DNA of 64,000 bases from Molossus alvarezi (taxonomy: Eukaryota; Chordata; Mammalia; Chiroptera; Molossidae), in assembly GCA_037176705.1 (NCBI GenBank), contig CM073899.1, positions 5,084,001 through 5,148,000 on the forward strand, read 5' to 3'. Shown here in pieces: positions 21,589 through 33,822 of this stretch (its first letter is position 1; each line of letters starts with the position of its first letter). The notes below the pieces were generated by a model. That model searched no databases, was not told the origin of the DNA, and saw only the letters and a list, made by a program, of their open reading frames with translations. The position numbers and the translations under genes were made by a program.

Positions 21589-22419
21589 TCTTTTTTTTAT
21601 TATTTTATTTTATTTTTGTTACAGATGTTTCTCCTTTTTTACCCCATTGGTACCCTCCTCACCATCCCCCCCGCCCCCCCGCGCCCCCACCCAGGCTTTG
21701 TTGTCCGTGTCCATTGGTTATGCATACGTGCATATAAGTTCTGTGGTTTATCTCTTCCCACCCCACCACCTTCCCTTCTGAGGGTTGTTAGTCTGTACCC
21801 TACTTCCATGTTTCTGGGTCTACCCTATTCCTCAGACTGTTATATTCATTATATTCCGTATATAAGTGAGATCATGTGGTGTTTGTCTTTTTCTGCTTGG
21901 CTTATTTCACTTAGGATAATACTTTCCAGGTCCCTCCATGTCATCTCAAAGGATAAGAGATCTCTCTTTCTTACAGCTGCATAGTACTCCATTGTGTATA
22001 TGCACCACAGCTTTTTTATCCATTCATCTACTGATGGAAACTTGGGCTGTTTCCAGATCTTAGCTATTATAAATAGTGCTGCTATGAACATGGGGGTGCA
22101 TATATTCTTCCTGATTGGTGTTTCAGGCTTCTTAGGGTATATTCCTAGAAGCGGGATCGCTGGGTCAAATGGAAGTTCAATTTTTAATTTTTTGAGGTAG
22201 CACCATATTGTTTTCCATAGCGGCTGCACCAGTCTGCATTCCCACCAGCAGTGTACTAGAGTCCCCTTTTCTCCACACCCTCGCCAACACTTGTTGTTTG
22301 ATGATTTGTTGATGGCGGCCAATCTGACAGGTGTGAGGTGATACCTCATTGATGTTTTAATTTGCATCTCTCCGATGATTAGTGATGTTGAGCATTTCTT
22401 CATATGTCTCTTGGCAAGA
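21589..22419 (-). mobile_element. LINE-1, 5'-truncated, antisense
   Basis: An 831-bp copy comprising the end of ORF2 and the 3' UTR. On the + strand it starts with the reverse complement of the poly(A) tail. The flanks GAAATTTTCTTTT (21576-21588) and GAAGTTTTCTTTT (22420-22432) match at 12 of 13 positions, giving a convincing target-site duplication. The 3' UTR carries the G-rich tract typical of mammalian LINE-1, seen here as CCCCCCCGCCCCCCCGCG near 21666. About 87% of a full element is missing. The coding remnant is unbroken, so this is one of the younger LINE-1 copies in the window. Confidence 0.95.
21849..22403 (-). pseudogene. LINE-1 ORF2p C-terminal fragment
   Basis: An open frame of 184 codons matches the C-terminal domain of the LINE-1 ORF2 protein, the endonuclease/reverse-transcriptase that copies LINE-1 RNA into the genome. 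A Cys-X3-Cys-X7-His-X4-Cys motif lies at residues 39-56 (C39, C43, H51, C56). It is followed by the [30 protein letters not shown] and [14 protein letters not shown] blocks diagnostic of the end of ORF2p. The apparent Met start is internal to ORF2. The endonuclease and reverse transcriptase domains were never inserted, so the piece cannot act in retrotransposition. Confidence 0.95.
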
Positions 22420-22432
22420 GAAGTTTTCTTTT

Positions 22433-23789
22433 AAAGAAAGCCTTACCAAAAATCCCTTACAAGTAAGGAAATCCATTTACTTCCACTTCGAACAATGCGT
22501 TATATTTTTCATAAATAAATTCCTTTTCAGAACTAGATGCTGAGCACCTGACAGAGAGAAGCGCAGGAAGAGGTGGGCGCTGCATGCGCCCGCTCCCCGC
22601 ACCGGGAGCTGGGAAGCCCTCCCCCGCGTTCCTGGAGTGCGGAGCTGCGTCTGGCGCGCTGCGGCTCCATATGCTCCGGCACTGAAACTGCGCGGTGGGG
22701 CTTCAGCTCCTGCAAAATCAGGGCTGTGAGCTGCCAGTACGACTGGCAATCGTCCAGCTGTCTTGAAAACTCAGGAAAGGAAGAGAGGAGGTATTTTTTC
22801 TCTCTCAACCTGGGAAGGGAAGCTGCCAGTGGATACTAAATGGAATCAGAGTACCTGCAGCCTGCAGTACTGAAGTGTCTTTGGCTTTGGGGGAGGGGGC
22901 TGGGGCGCCTTGGTTTGAGGGATGGCCACTGCTGGGACCAGTGGCCTTGTCAGGACAGTAGCAAAGTGTAAAACTGGTGTATTGGTCGCTGAGCAATAAG
23001 GATGCAGGACACAAAAGGGGAACCTTCAAGATGCAGTATCAGTCTCCGCCTGGTCTTTCTATCCCTTAAACTTCATACCCAGATAGATGCGAACAGAACT
23101 TGGGGAACCCCTCGTGTGAGAAGGCCCTCAGGGAGATGCCCTGGACCGTGCCAGACCCTGCGTCTGGTCATAGATCTAGAAGCAGGTGGCGAGATGTGTC
23201 TGAGAGGATCCTCGCTCCCCTGCAAACCAGGGTTTTCAAGCAGGACGATTAAGCTCTTCATGCCAGGGGACACTGAACTTCTCAGACTTGGGAGACTGCG
23301 CTTCTACTGGCAAACAAGGCTCCATAAAATGAGAAGGTTCAAGTGGCTCTATATCATTAAAATCAGCCCATGTGCCTCCGCCCATTCCACGGCCCTCCTC
23401 CTCCCATCAGTGCCTTCATTCTCATATCAGAAACACAGAAAGGTCGGACTGAACTGTGACCCAGCTACCCTGCAGGTCACACCTTGGGTGTGGTTTGAAG
23501 AAGTTCTGTTGAGAATATGGGTCTCTCAGAGCACTCAGAGAAGCTGTCTGGTCCATCGCTCTCACCTTCATCCCCAGAGGTCCCACGGCACTAGAAGCTC
23601 CGACCAACAGCATGGGACATTCGTTCAAGCTGCGCAGCATCTGACGAGTGTCCCAGAGCCTCGCCCTCGGGGAGCACCTGGTTACAGGGGATAATTTAAG
23701 GAACTATTTTCCACTGCAGGTCCTCAACTGCCAGTGTCTTCTTTGCTACTAGTAGCAAGAACATGGGTGTCTTTCTATCTGATCAGGCC
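22433..23789. other. Unique DNA with a CpG-rich patch at 22560-22710
   Basis: The first part contains a small CpG-rich block (GGGCGCTGCATGCGCCCG; GCGTCTGGCGCGCTGCGG) of about 150 bp. A 230-codon open frame at 23002-23694 has no recognisable domain and unremarkable composition; I do not call it a gene. Confidence 0.5.
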
Positions 23790-24190
23790 AGAGAACCACC
23801 TGTAAGTGACTGTATTCCACGTCCTATTCTGGAACCAGTCCTGGTAGCAGTAACCATGGCGATCAGGTTCACTCACGGGAGAACCAATGTGACTGGTATG
23901 GAATAAGAGATTTATTACAGGAATAAGATCATGAGCAGTTGTTGACGGTGAAGAAATAACAGACCAAAAGAGACACTGAAGGGTTAGAGAAAGGGGCCTT
24001 TCTGAGGCACTGGAGTGAAGACAAATGGGAGTTTTCCACGGGTTCCTGAAGGCTAGGAGCTCCAGGGGCTGACTGGGACACAGGAAGGAGGGCCACGGAG
24101 AGGCGGAGCTCCTGGTGCTGCATTTCCTGTGGGTCTGGACTCGATTGGCCAGAGGGCCTCTGTGAAGACACCTGGACATGAACGGGGAGA
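23790..24190 (-). mobile_element. Possible ancient MaLR-like LTR, antisense
   Basis: On the - strand, CCTGTAATAAATCTCTTATT is followed by CCATACCAGTCACATTGGTTC and, further on, by CTACCAGGACTGGTTCC. This resembles the polyadenylation signal and 3' end of old mammalian LTRs (AATAAATCTCT ... CATTGGTTCTGTTTCTC). The 5' boundary and target duplication are not visible. An open frame of 134 codons crosses it but shows no protein homology. Confidence 0.3.
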
Positions 24191-25848
24191 GGAAACCTTT
24201 GCAACACTATCTCACCATTATGACCACAAGGACCATGACCTTCAGTTCGAGAGGCTCCTGCCTCGCTTCCACCGTCCAGACCTCACAAAGCCTCCCTTTG
24301 GCCAACTCTCACTGAGGACCATATGGGGAAAGGAAGGGTTCCGACTTAGCCAAGTTCACACAGTATAAAAAGACCACAGCATAGTTTCCATATTTAAATC
24401 CTAGTAGATGTAAATCATGTGTCATTGCTATTAAATCATGGGCCTGTTGGCTTTTAAATCATGTGCCAACTCTGACTGAATAAAAATGGTATTGATTATA
24501 ATTTTTTTTTTTTGGTTTTAAGCCACAGAAATTGACTCTGGCTAACTTGGGGTGGGGAGTTGCTTATTAGAATAATGTGACTGGGAAACTCACTATTCTG
24601 TTGGGAAGGTTAAGAAATTGCTTAGAAGTAATAGAGAAACCAGAAACCCAGCAGGTGGCTCTCTGCCTCCTCAGGGTTTCTGCTCTGGAAGGAATGCAGT
24701 TTCGTTTCACTTGTTCAGTCTGGAATAACTCTGCTCAAGATGCTAGCTCTTTGGAAAAAATGCTCTGGTGGAGCCAAGCTTAGGTCACAGGCTCACTGCT
24801 CGGTCCTCAGGAGACAGTAAGATCCGGCAGGAGCATCCTGCCCCAGCCCCCAGCTTGTCACACTCGCTCAGAGGGTCTCTGCTCTCACAGTCTCCCTCCG
24901 TGTGCTCAGAGGGTGCAAAGGGACTAAGGACGCAGTGATGCTCAAAGGAAGGAGGGGGGTGGCCCGACCAACAGGTTCTGGTAAATGTGCACAGGGAAGA
25001 ATGGGCTCCACACGGGCCCAGGAGGAGCAGCACCTCCTCCGTCAGCTCTGCCCGCCGTGGTGCTGGGAGGGTCAGAGCAGGCAGCTCGCTGAATGTTTTT
25101 GCAAAGCCCTTGGCTGTGACCCTGCCCCTCCAGTTCCACCAGGCAGCTGGAGAACAGTGAACCGAAAAGGCAGAAACACTCCCTCTGCCTGCCGGTGAAG
25201 ACCTGCCGTGACCTGCGTCCAGGGTTAGTTACTCTCACGTCTGTTCTTCCAGGCGACACCAGCCCGCTGGACAAGGCCACGCCGCAGAGTGGGCAGCGCT
25301 GGGTGTGACACTGTCTCCCCAGGCGACAGCCGTGTGAGCGTTATAGATTTACTCAAAGCTCTGACCACGGGAACCCTCCACGACCACCTCACAGGCAGTG
25401 CGGGGATGACACGAACAAGGAAGCTAAAGCACGGCAGTGCCAGGGTCAGCTGGGCGCCGAGCACACGGAACGGTACATGTGCCCTGCCCTTCTGCCCTGC
25501 CCTGGAGAACCGCTCCCGAGAGCCTCCTCTGCTGCCCACGGAGCCACGTCCGCCGCGCAGCACACGATGTTGTGATGGCCCCCAGGCAACAGTGGGCAGG
25601 CCACCTGTGATGGGTCCCACAGAGGACAATGGAGCTGAAGAAGCCCAAGCCCCCGTGCCACGGCAGACATGGTGATACGGCTGCGGAAGCTGACCCAGTG
25701 CTTGTGGTAGTGAAGTACAGCACACAGCCACGTACCGAACACAACGTTCTGTGATAAATGGCTATGCATTGATCTGTGCATTCTATCCACCACCATATTA
25801 TCGTTATTTTAGAGTGTGCTCTTTTCACTTACAAAAATGTTTACTTTA
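24191..25848. other. Unique DNA, possible old repeat at 24485-24790
   Basis: An oligo(T) stretch is followed by GGTTTTAAGCCACAGAAATT and GACTCTGGCTAACTTGGGG. It resembles an interspersed repeat that I cannot name. From 24800 to 25700 the DNA is GC-rich with overlapping frames up to 168 codons on both strands, none recognisable. Confidence 0.4.
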
Positions 25849-25861
25849 AAATACTATGCAT

Positions 25862-26087
25862 CTGCCTGACCAGTGTGGCTTACTGGTTGAGTATCGACCC
25901 ATGTATCCAGACGTCGTCGGTTTGATTCCCAGTCAGTACATATGCCCAGGCTGAGGGTCAAATCCCAGTGGAGGGCATGCAGGAGGCGGCCAATCCATGT
26001 TCTCTCTCACCGATGTTTCTGTCTCTCTCACCCTCTCCCTTCCTCTCTCTCTAAAATTAATCAATCAATAAAAAAATGTTTTCAATT
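25862..26087 (+). mobile_element. VES-type SINE, tail type A
   Basis: The diverged head is CTGCCTGACCAGTGTGGCTT, followed by GGTTTGATTCCCAGTCAG, CTCACCGATGTTTCTG and a TC-rich body. The tail is CTCTAAAATTAATCAATCAA. The exact 13-bp duplication AAATACTATGCAT flanks it at 25849-25861 and 26088-26100. Confidence 0.93.
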
Positions 26088-26329
26088 AAATACTATGCAT
26101 GTCAAGGGGCTGCAGCCTCACGTGTCCTAACAGATCACTTTCTCCTGTGCTTGATAATCTCGTGCTGTTTGTGCAGTAACGTCCCGCAGGCTGCAGCCCG
26201 GGAACCACAGCTGCACCAATTCCCCCAGATTCCTGTTGCTCAGTGGCACAGCACAGTGCCTTCGAAATGAACTTCAACTACTACCATTCCCTTGATAGTT
26301 TCCCCAAATGTTCTCAACCTCAGTACAAC

Positions 26330-28680
26330 TTCTTACACGTTCTATAGCACTTACTACATACCTGTATCATACTCAAGTGCTGTATAGTTTATACAGAAGT
26401 GCTATATAATGCCCCACATGTCCTGTAGCACTTAGCTACATAACTGTCATACTGAAGGGCTATATAATATCTACATGTTTTATAGCTCTTAGCTACATAA
26501 CTGTGTCATACTGATGGACTATATAATGTCTACATGTTCTGTAGCACTTAGCTACATAACTGTGTCATACTGATGGACTATATAATGTCTACATGTTCTA
26601 TAGCACTTAGCTACATAACTGTGTCATACTGATGGACTATATAATATCTACATGTTCTATAGCACTTAGCTACATAACTGTGTCATACTGATGGACTATA
26701 TAATGTCTACATGTTCTGTAGCACTTAGCTACATAACTGTCATACTGATGGACTATATAATGTCTACATGTTCTGTAGCACTTAACTACATAACTGTCAT
26801 ACTGAAGGGCTATATAATATCTACATGTTCTATAGCACTTAGCTACATAACTGTGTCATACTGATGGACTATATAATGTCTACATGTTCTGTAGCACTTA
26901 GCTACATAACTGTGTCATACTGATGGACTATATAATGTCTACATGTTCTGTAGCACTTAGCTACATAACTGTGTCATACTGATGGACTATATAATGTCTA
27001 CATGTTCTGTAGCACTTAGCTACATAACTGTGTCATACTGATGGACTATATAATATCTACATGTTCTATAGCACTTAGCTACATAACTGTGTCATACTGA
27101 TGGACTATATAATATCTACATGTTCTATAGCACTTAGCTACATAACTGTGTCATACTGATGGACTATATAATGTCTACATGTTCTGTAGCACTTAACTAC
27201 ATAACTGTCATACTGAAGGGCTATATAATATCTACATGTTTTATAGCTCTTAGCTACATAACTGTGTCATACTGATGGACTATATAATGTCTACATGTTC
27301 TGTAGCACTTAGCTACATAACTGTCATACTGAAGGGCTATATAATATCTACATGTTCTGTAGCACTTAGCTACATAACTGTGTCATACTGATGGACTATA
27401 TAATGTCTACATGTTCTGTAGCACTTAGCTACATAACTGTGTCATACTGATGGACTATATAATGTCTACATGTTCTATAGCACTTAGCTACATAACTGTG
27501 TCATACTGATGGACTATATAATGTCTACATGTTCTGTAGCACTTAGCTACATAACTGTGTCATACTGATGGACTATATAATGTCTACATGTTCTGTAGCA
27601 CTTAGCTACATAACTGTGTCATACTGATGGACTATATAATGTCTACATGTTCTGTAGCACTTAGCTACATAACTGTGTCATACTGATGGACTATATAATA
27701 TCTACATGTTCTGTAGCACTTAGCTACATAACTGTGTCATACTGATGGACTATATAATGTCTACATGTTCTGTAGCACTTAGCTACATAACTGTGTCATA
27801 CTGATGGACTATATAATATCTACATGTTCTATAGCACTTAGCTACATAACTGTGTCATACTGATGGACTATATAATGTCTACATGTTCTGTAGCACTTAA
27901 CTACATAACTGTCATACTGAAGGGCTATATAATATCTACATGTTTTATAGCTCTTAGCTACATAACTGTGTCATACTGATGGACTATATAATGTCTACAT
28001 GTTCTGTAGCACTTAGCTACATAACTGTCATACTGAAGGGCTATATAATATCTACATGTTCTGTAGCACTTAGCTACATAACTGTGTCATACTGATGGAC
28101 TATATAATGTCTACATGTTCTGTAGCACTTAGCTACATAACTGTGTCATACTGATGGACTATATAATGTCTACATGTTCTGTAGCACTTAGCTACATAAC
28201 TGTGTCATACTGATGGACTATATAATGTCTACATGTTCTGTAGCACTTAGCTACATAACTGTGTCATACTGATGGACTATATAATGTCTACATGTTCTGT
28301 AGCACTTAGCTACATAACTGTGTCATACTGATGGACTATATAATGTCTACATGTTCTGTAGCACTTAGCTACATAACTGTGTCATACTGATGGACTATAT
28401 AATATCTACATGTTCTATAGCACTTAGCTACATAACTGTGTCATACTGATGGACTATATAATGTCTACATGTTCTGTAGCACTTAGCTACATAACTGTGT
28501 CATACTGATGGACTATATAATGTCTACATGTTCTATAGCACTTAGCTACATAACTGTTATACTGAAGGGCTATGTAATTAATGCTGAAGTGCTATATAGT
28601 TTATACTGAAGTGCTATATAATTTCCTCCATGTACAGCATTTAGTTACATAACACTGTTACCCTGAAGTGCTATATTATT
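26330..28680 (+). repeat. AT-rich satellite, 59-bp monomer, about 36 clean copies plus degenerate edges
   Basis: The 59-bp monomer reads TACTGATGGACTATATAATG, TCTACATGTTCTGTAGCACT, TAGCTACATAACTGTGTCA. A 57-bp form lacks GT (ACTGTCA). Variants occur at ATGTC/ATATC, CTGTAG/CTATAG, TTAGCTAC/TTAACTAC, GATGGAC/GAAGGGC and a rare TTTTATAGCTC form. The rare form starts at 27211 and again at 27915, 704 bp apart, and the order of variants between and after them agrees, so a 12-monomer higher-order unit exists. Within the monomer, CTACA-TGTTC-TGTAGC-ACTTA-GCTACA can form either of two overlapping hairpins. The first copies (26330-26440) and the last (28560-28680) are much more diverged than the core. 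There is no reading frame of note. Confidence 0.98.
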
Positions 28681-29797
28681 TCTTACATATTAATATCTGC
28701 ATGACCTATGGGGAATATGTCCCACACTTTGAAGAAGTAGACAGTTTCTGCAATATTGACATCATCAGTGAAATATTATAATATAATGCATTTTACTGTG
28801 GGAGAACGATGGAACTTTTAATACATAGCTCGTAGGATTTCCAATATCTACTGGTCTGTTCTAAAAGCAATGTGTCAAATTCTAACTTGATCCCAATTCA
28901 TTCCGAGAATGTGCCATCACTTCACTAGAGGTTTCCCACAGTGGACACCACGGTCAAATACAAAAATCAGACTGTTCGAAACAGGGTTATGTGTGCTCTT
29001 TATATTTGTGCTGATTATGTGTTATACACAGATTAACACATGCATTTGCTATTTGGAATATATTTTCCTCTTTGCAGGAATACACAGTTCAGAGCAGCTA
29101 TCCTGAAATGCTGTACAATGTCCTGTAAAAGTGCAGCACTCACACAGGTGTTTCATTATCTATATTTACATGATCAATTAATTATCTCATTTCCATGCTG
29201 GGCTGTTAGCAGCCCGAAGACTCAAGCCTTCGCAGTGTTCATCACGGGACCGCCAGCTACTGTCCGCCAGGGACTGGCTGGAAACCGGTGACACAGAGAT
29301 GATGAGACACTGTTGGTGCCCGGAGACGCAGCCCATTGGGGGAGGTCGAGTTGCTGTGCTGAATAAGCTGGTACTGTAGAGTCTCGTGGGCACAGGAAAT
29401 TCGGGGGCAAGCAGGACACGTGACCAGGTTCTGACGAGTGGGAGGGAACGGTCTGTCGGAGAGATGAATGAGACTGAATGTTAAAGAACGCACTGGATTT
29501 AGCTTGGCACATAGACTCCAGAACTATTTAAAAATGTACAAAGAAGAGACAGAAAGAGCACTGTTAGAAAACTATACATAATTCACTCTGGCTGGGGGAG
29601 AGAGTGAGAAGGGGAAACAGCAGGGAAGGGGAGGGGAGAGGCCAAGCAGGGCGCCGTCATCAAAGCTTGGCCTCCTCTGTCACCCGAGGCTTCGGGCTCC
29701 ATCCTGAGGCCAGTCGATACGCGTGGAAGTTCAGCCGGAGGAGCCACAGCACAGTCCCAGAGCACAGCGAGAAGCTGGTACCAGCAGCAACCACCAC
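28681..29797. other. Unique DNA, no gene seen
   Basis: AT-rich to about 29200, then mixed. Short open frames only. Confidence 0.5.
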
Positions 29798-30008
29798 TGA
29801 GCGCTGTTTACTGGCAGGACTGTGCTAGAGAGATGACTCACTTAATTCTCAAGACAATGCTCTGATATAGGTACTTGAACCCCAATTTACCAGAGGGGAC
29901 GTGAGGCCCAGAGAGATTAAATGCCTCGCCCAAGGTTACAGCCAGTCAGTGTGAGAACTGGTTATAAATCCCGATCTGTCTCATTCAGGAACCCACAGTC
30001 TTAACCAC
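29798..30008 (+). mobile_element. MIR SINE
   Basis: The order GACTCACTTAATTCTCAAGA, TGATATAGGTACTTGAACCC, GTGAGGCCCAGAGAGATTAA, GCCCAAGGTTACAGCCAGTC and CAGTCTTAACCACAGCG follows the MIR consensus. That includes its core (AGGTTAAGTAACTTGCCCAAGGTC in well-kept copies). It is an old mammal-wide SINE with no target-site duplication left. Confidence 0.9.
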
Positions 30009-33000
30009 AGCGTTCAGATTTATGCTTTAGAGAGATCGCTTCGGCAGGCCTGTGAGAACTGATGAAAGGAGACCAAGCCTGGAGGCACTGACTTTATTTA
30101 GTCGAATATTGCACAAATACGGTTTTAAAAGGTTCAGAGCCCATCCCCAGGCAGAGAGAGGGAGATGGATTTAAGAAATATGAGGGGGATTTCACAGGCA
30201 AGAGTCGGCGGACTGGCTGTAGGTAGAAATGAGCAGCAGAGATCAAGGTAATAACCAAGGCACCAGCTGAGGATTGTGGCATCAACATAAGGGGTTTGGG
30301 ATGGAGAAACTGGGAATCAGCATTGAGAAAATCAGTATTGAGTTTGTGGTGCATGTGAAAAACTCCTGCGGAACTGGGTCTAGAGAGGTGTGGCCGGCTT
30401 CGGGTCGGGCGCTCGGGACAGCATGGGCGGGAAAGGAACGCAAGCAGAGTCCACAGGGGGAGCGGATACAGCGAGGACACGGGAGCATCAGCGTGGACGG
30501 ACATTCTGGCTGAAGACGGACGTGGAGCACAGGGAGCTGAGAAGGAACTTCCAGAGGACCATGACTACGACCAGAATTGTTTTTGAAAGGAGCTATAAAT
30601 AACTTGTGAAGTTGTAAATAATAACAAAAGCCTCAGAGAATAACATTTTAGTTCTGCATGAAGGAATTATGGGTGATTTTATGTTATTATTTATGTTCTA
30701 CAGTTTGTTTTCTAAAATACAGCTATTTTTTAAATCACAGACGAAGGACGCTTTGCTCTGCACTGGCTACGGGGCCGTCGGGGACCACACGAGAGCAGTT
30801 CTGCAGCGGCCGAATGACCAGGACGGAAGGAGGCCAACCAGGACAGTGGGCACCTGAGGAGACTGTGACTAGCGGTCGTTGAGGAGAACAGAGACATAAC
30901 TTGAAGATAAGATAATAGTAATAACAAAAGAAATCATTAGAACCTAATAATTGAAGACCAGACATTTGAAATCATTCCAGCTACAGGGTCCTGTGGTTTA
31001 GCAACGTGGTACGTTCAGCGTGTTTCAATGTGTCCCAGACAGTGGGACAGGAAGGCTAATCGTTTTAAGAGAAGAGCTCAGGCACCCAATAGCCGTACTG
31101 CGTGTAACGTCTGTGCGGGGCGTGCGCTGGGGCAGAGTCTGGGGGAAGGAGAGCAGACATAGCTGAGCGCTTGCTCATTCCTGGGGGGAGACGTAATGGG
31201 ACTCTCAGATACCGCGCTGTCCTGGAATTTCAATCAGATTTCCAAATAATAAATCCCATGTCTTCCTCCCATAGGAAGCAAAGCCAGGTGAGACCAGTTT
31301 GCAAGACTCAAATACTGTTGGGTTATTGCCAACAGGGTAAAGAAAGAAAAATAAATCTTTCTTTGTTTTTAATTCAGGAGCAGAGAACAGAGGGATATGT
31401 TCACAGAGAAACCCAACATTTCAAGACACAGACGAGCACTTTGGAGTCAAAACCGCATGAGGTCATCGGGCACCTGGCTGTGTGTCCAGATTACCTGGGG
31501 ACCAGGTTAAAATGATGAGTGCCCCGCAGGACCCCAGGCTTCCCGAAGTGTCTGCGGGCGCCCTGGACTCGGAACCCGCACTAGGCTTCCCAGAGCGTCC
31601 GACGTGCCGTCTGCCTTGGCGTCCAGAGCCCCAGGAGAGACCTGGAACCTGGCGACGGCGGGGAGCTGTGGGGAAGTCCCCCCCCCAGATGGTCGAGCAT
31701 AGAAGGAAAACAACAGTCAGTCAGAGCCATCCTCCACCCTGACTGCTGATGCCTTTGTTTCTCCCTTGCTCTTTTTTCACAATGGGTTTTCATGTTCTCA
31801 GACATAACGGATTGTCCCTATTTTTAGTCTTGCTCTTTTGGAGGCAAAAAGAAATGGAGACTCATTCAGCCGTCCTCGGGAAGATAGGAACTTATTTTAA
31901 GCATGTGTGGAGAGGAGACTGGGAAGCAGAAAAGGCCGAATCCGCAGCAGCTCGAGGGAGAAAAGGCAGGGATGAAGGGTGAGATGGGTCAGGTGCAGCT
32001 TGGCAACAGGCAGTTCTTGTGGGAAGGGGTGTGGGCAGTGGATGGGCACGTCTGGTGCAGACACCTAGGCTGTTTGGGCAAATATTTGTTACAGTGGAAG
32101 CTGAATCGTGTTTCCATCTATATCTTCATAAATACTTGGAGAATGAATCTTACCCCTAAATCCTCTTCAGATTCCTTCCCCATGCATCATTGCTGCTGGG
32201 ACAGTGAGACCTCTTTTCAAAGGCTGAAATCCCCCAGATTAGAGGGGACACTCACACAGTTCAAACTCACTGGTGTGTCTGAAGTACAGCCCCAGGTACA
32301 CTGGAAAGTACTGATGCCGTGTTCCTCTCCCATTTCCCCTGACACCTACCTACAGGGTGGAGAGACACACAGACACCCTCACAGGACATTAAAAAAAATG
32401 AAGAAGACCCTCAGAGACAGGCATCACTGCAGTGGTGAGGGTGAGTCACAGCCAGGTCTCTGCCCCTCCATCTTCCAAATTACCCATGGAAAATTGATGT
32501 GAGCAAAACTCTAAGCTAATAGGGTAGCAATCAACTCATACAATATTTTTAGATTAGAGGATAAACAATTTTAATCAAGTATTATTTGATTCTAACACCC
32601 TGAAATACATCTAAAAATAAATCATTTTCTTTGGCATGTTCAATAGCTGAAAAATTACAAGCTCAAGTAATTGAATGCAATTTATAGATTAACATAAAGA
32701 TTAATGTACTGGCTTGGTCTTTAGTTCCTTTTAAACTCTTATTGCTTGAATCTGCTCACTCCACTGTTTGTTTTTCCCCCTTGAATAGTATCTTCTTAGA
32801 GAAACAATAATATTGCCAAATTTTACCTAAACTCATTCCTTCAACACATTCTTATTCTGGGTCTGTGAGTGAGAGGTGACCGCAATGAGTCAGGTCTGAG
32901 CCCTCGAGGTCCCCCCTGGATGTTGGGGAAGCAGACACATGCACAGGTGATGTCACTGTGCCATGAGAGTGTCATGCTCACTGCCCCCAGGGGATGGTGA

Positions 33001-33380
33001 CGGGCCCAACTGCAGAGGTCAGAGGTCCCCTGACTCCCCGTGCTCAGTCCCTTACCTGCTGTAACAACCTGTGTCCCTACGGCCATCAGCAAGTCCTGGT
33101 GAACACAGCTTGATGCTATAACCCTCTACAAACCCACCATTTCCCACCTCGATGGCTACAGTAGCCCCTACCGGGTCATTGCTGACAATGAAATCACACA
33201 CGGTATCCGAGTTTCCCAAGCTGGCCCACCCGGCTTGGCTTACTCCGAAAGGAAAAAGGAATAGTGATCATTTTGGAAAATGTAAGGTTACCCCCTTCTG
33301 CTCTTTATGTGCACTTCGTGACCACATGGCACCCAGAGAGACAATGCCATCAGACTGCACTGCCCTGTGATTCTGTCATT
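30009..33380. other. Unique DNA, no gene seen
   Basis: The first 80 bp (TTTATGCTTTAGAGAGATCG onward) may be an old LINE relic. The rest holds no gene or repeat I can name. Open frames reach 199 codons (31903-32502) without recognisable domains. Confidence 0.45.
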
Positions 33381-33740
33381 CTTGCCTGACCTCCCATCAC
33401 ACTCCATGTAGCCTCATCCTCATGGCGCAGCAGTTCCTGCACTAGCCGGACAGTGCACCCGCACCCCACGGCTCACCTGCCTTCCTCCTCCTCACTCCCT
33501 GTGTCTCAGACACAAGTTCCACATCCCTCGGGGGGCTCCTTGGGCCATTTGTGTGCTTGGAGCACTCTCCACCGCTCAGCCTCGCCCCCCCTTCTCTGCT
33601 CACTTCTCACCCTCCAGGTCTGACGTCAACTCCCTCCCCTGCAGAGATTTCCTGGAACCTGAACTAGGCCTCCCTTGTTATGTGTTTCCACCTGGATCCT
33701 TTGTTTACACCTTTGTGGCACCTGTTACAGGCTGAAGCAA
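33381..33740 (+). mobile_element. Possible L2 LINE fragment
   Basis: C/T-rich sequence contains GCTCACCTGCCTTCCTCCTC, TTGGAGCACTCTCCACC and a TTCTCACCCTCCAGGTCTGA block followed by ACCTGAACTAGGCCTCCC. The arrangement is like the L2 segment encoding and following its ORF2 end. It is diverged and without clear boundaries. Confidence 0.4.
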
Positions 33741-33822
33741 TATGTTGAGGGCTTGTTTACCACCTGCTCCTCACCAGGTAGTCTGATTCCATAAAGGCAG
33801 AGCCTGTTTTGTTCCCCTCTAC

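Noticed and set aside
23002..23694. 230-codon open frame in unique DNA
   Set aside because: There is no recognisable domain, start context or flanking exon signals I can defend. A frame this long can occur by chance in 64 kb.
25225..25828. Overlapping - strand frames of 116-168 codons that looked like a possible processed pseudogene
   Set aside because: I could not match any of the three frames to a known protein, and there is no poly(A) tail or target duplication. A protein database search would decide.
26330..28680. CRISPR-like array of direct repeats
   Set aside because: Monomers are contiguous with no unique spacers, and the host sequence is mammalian. It is a satellite.
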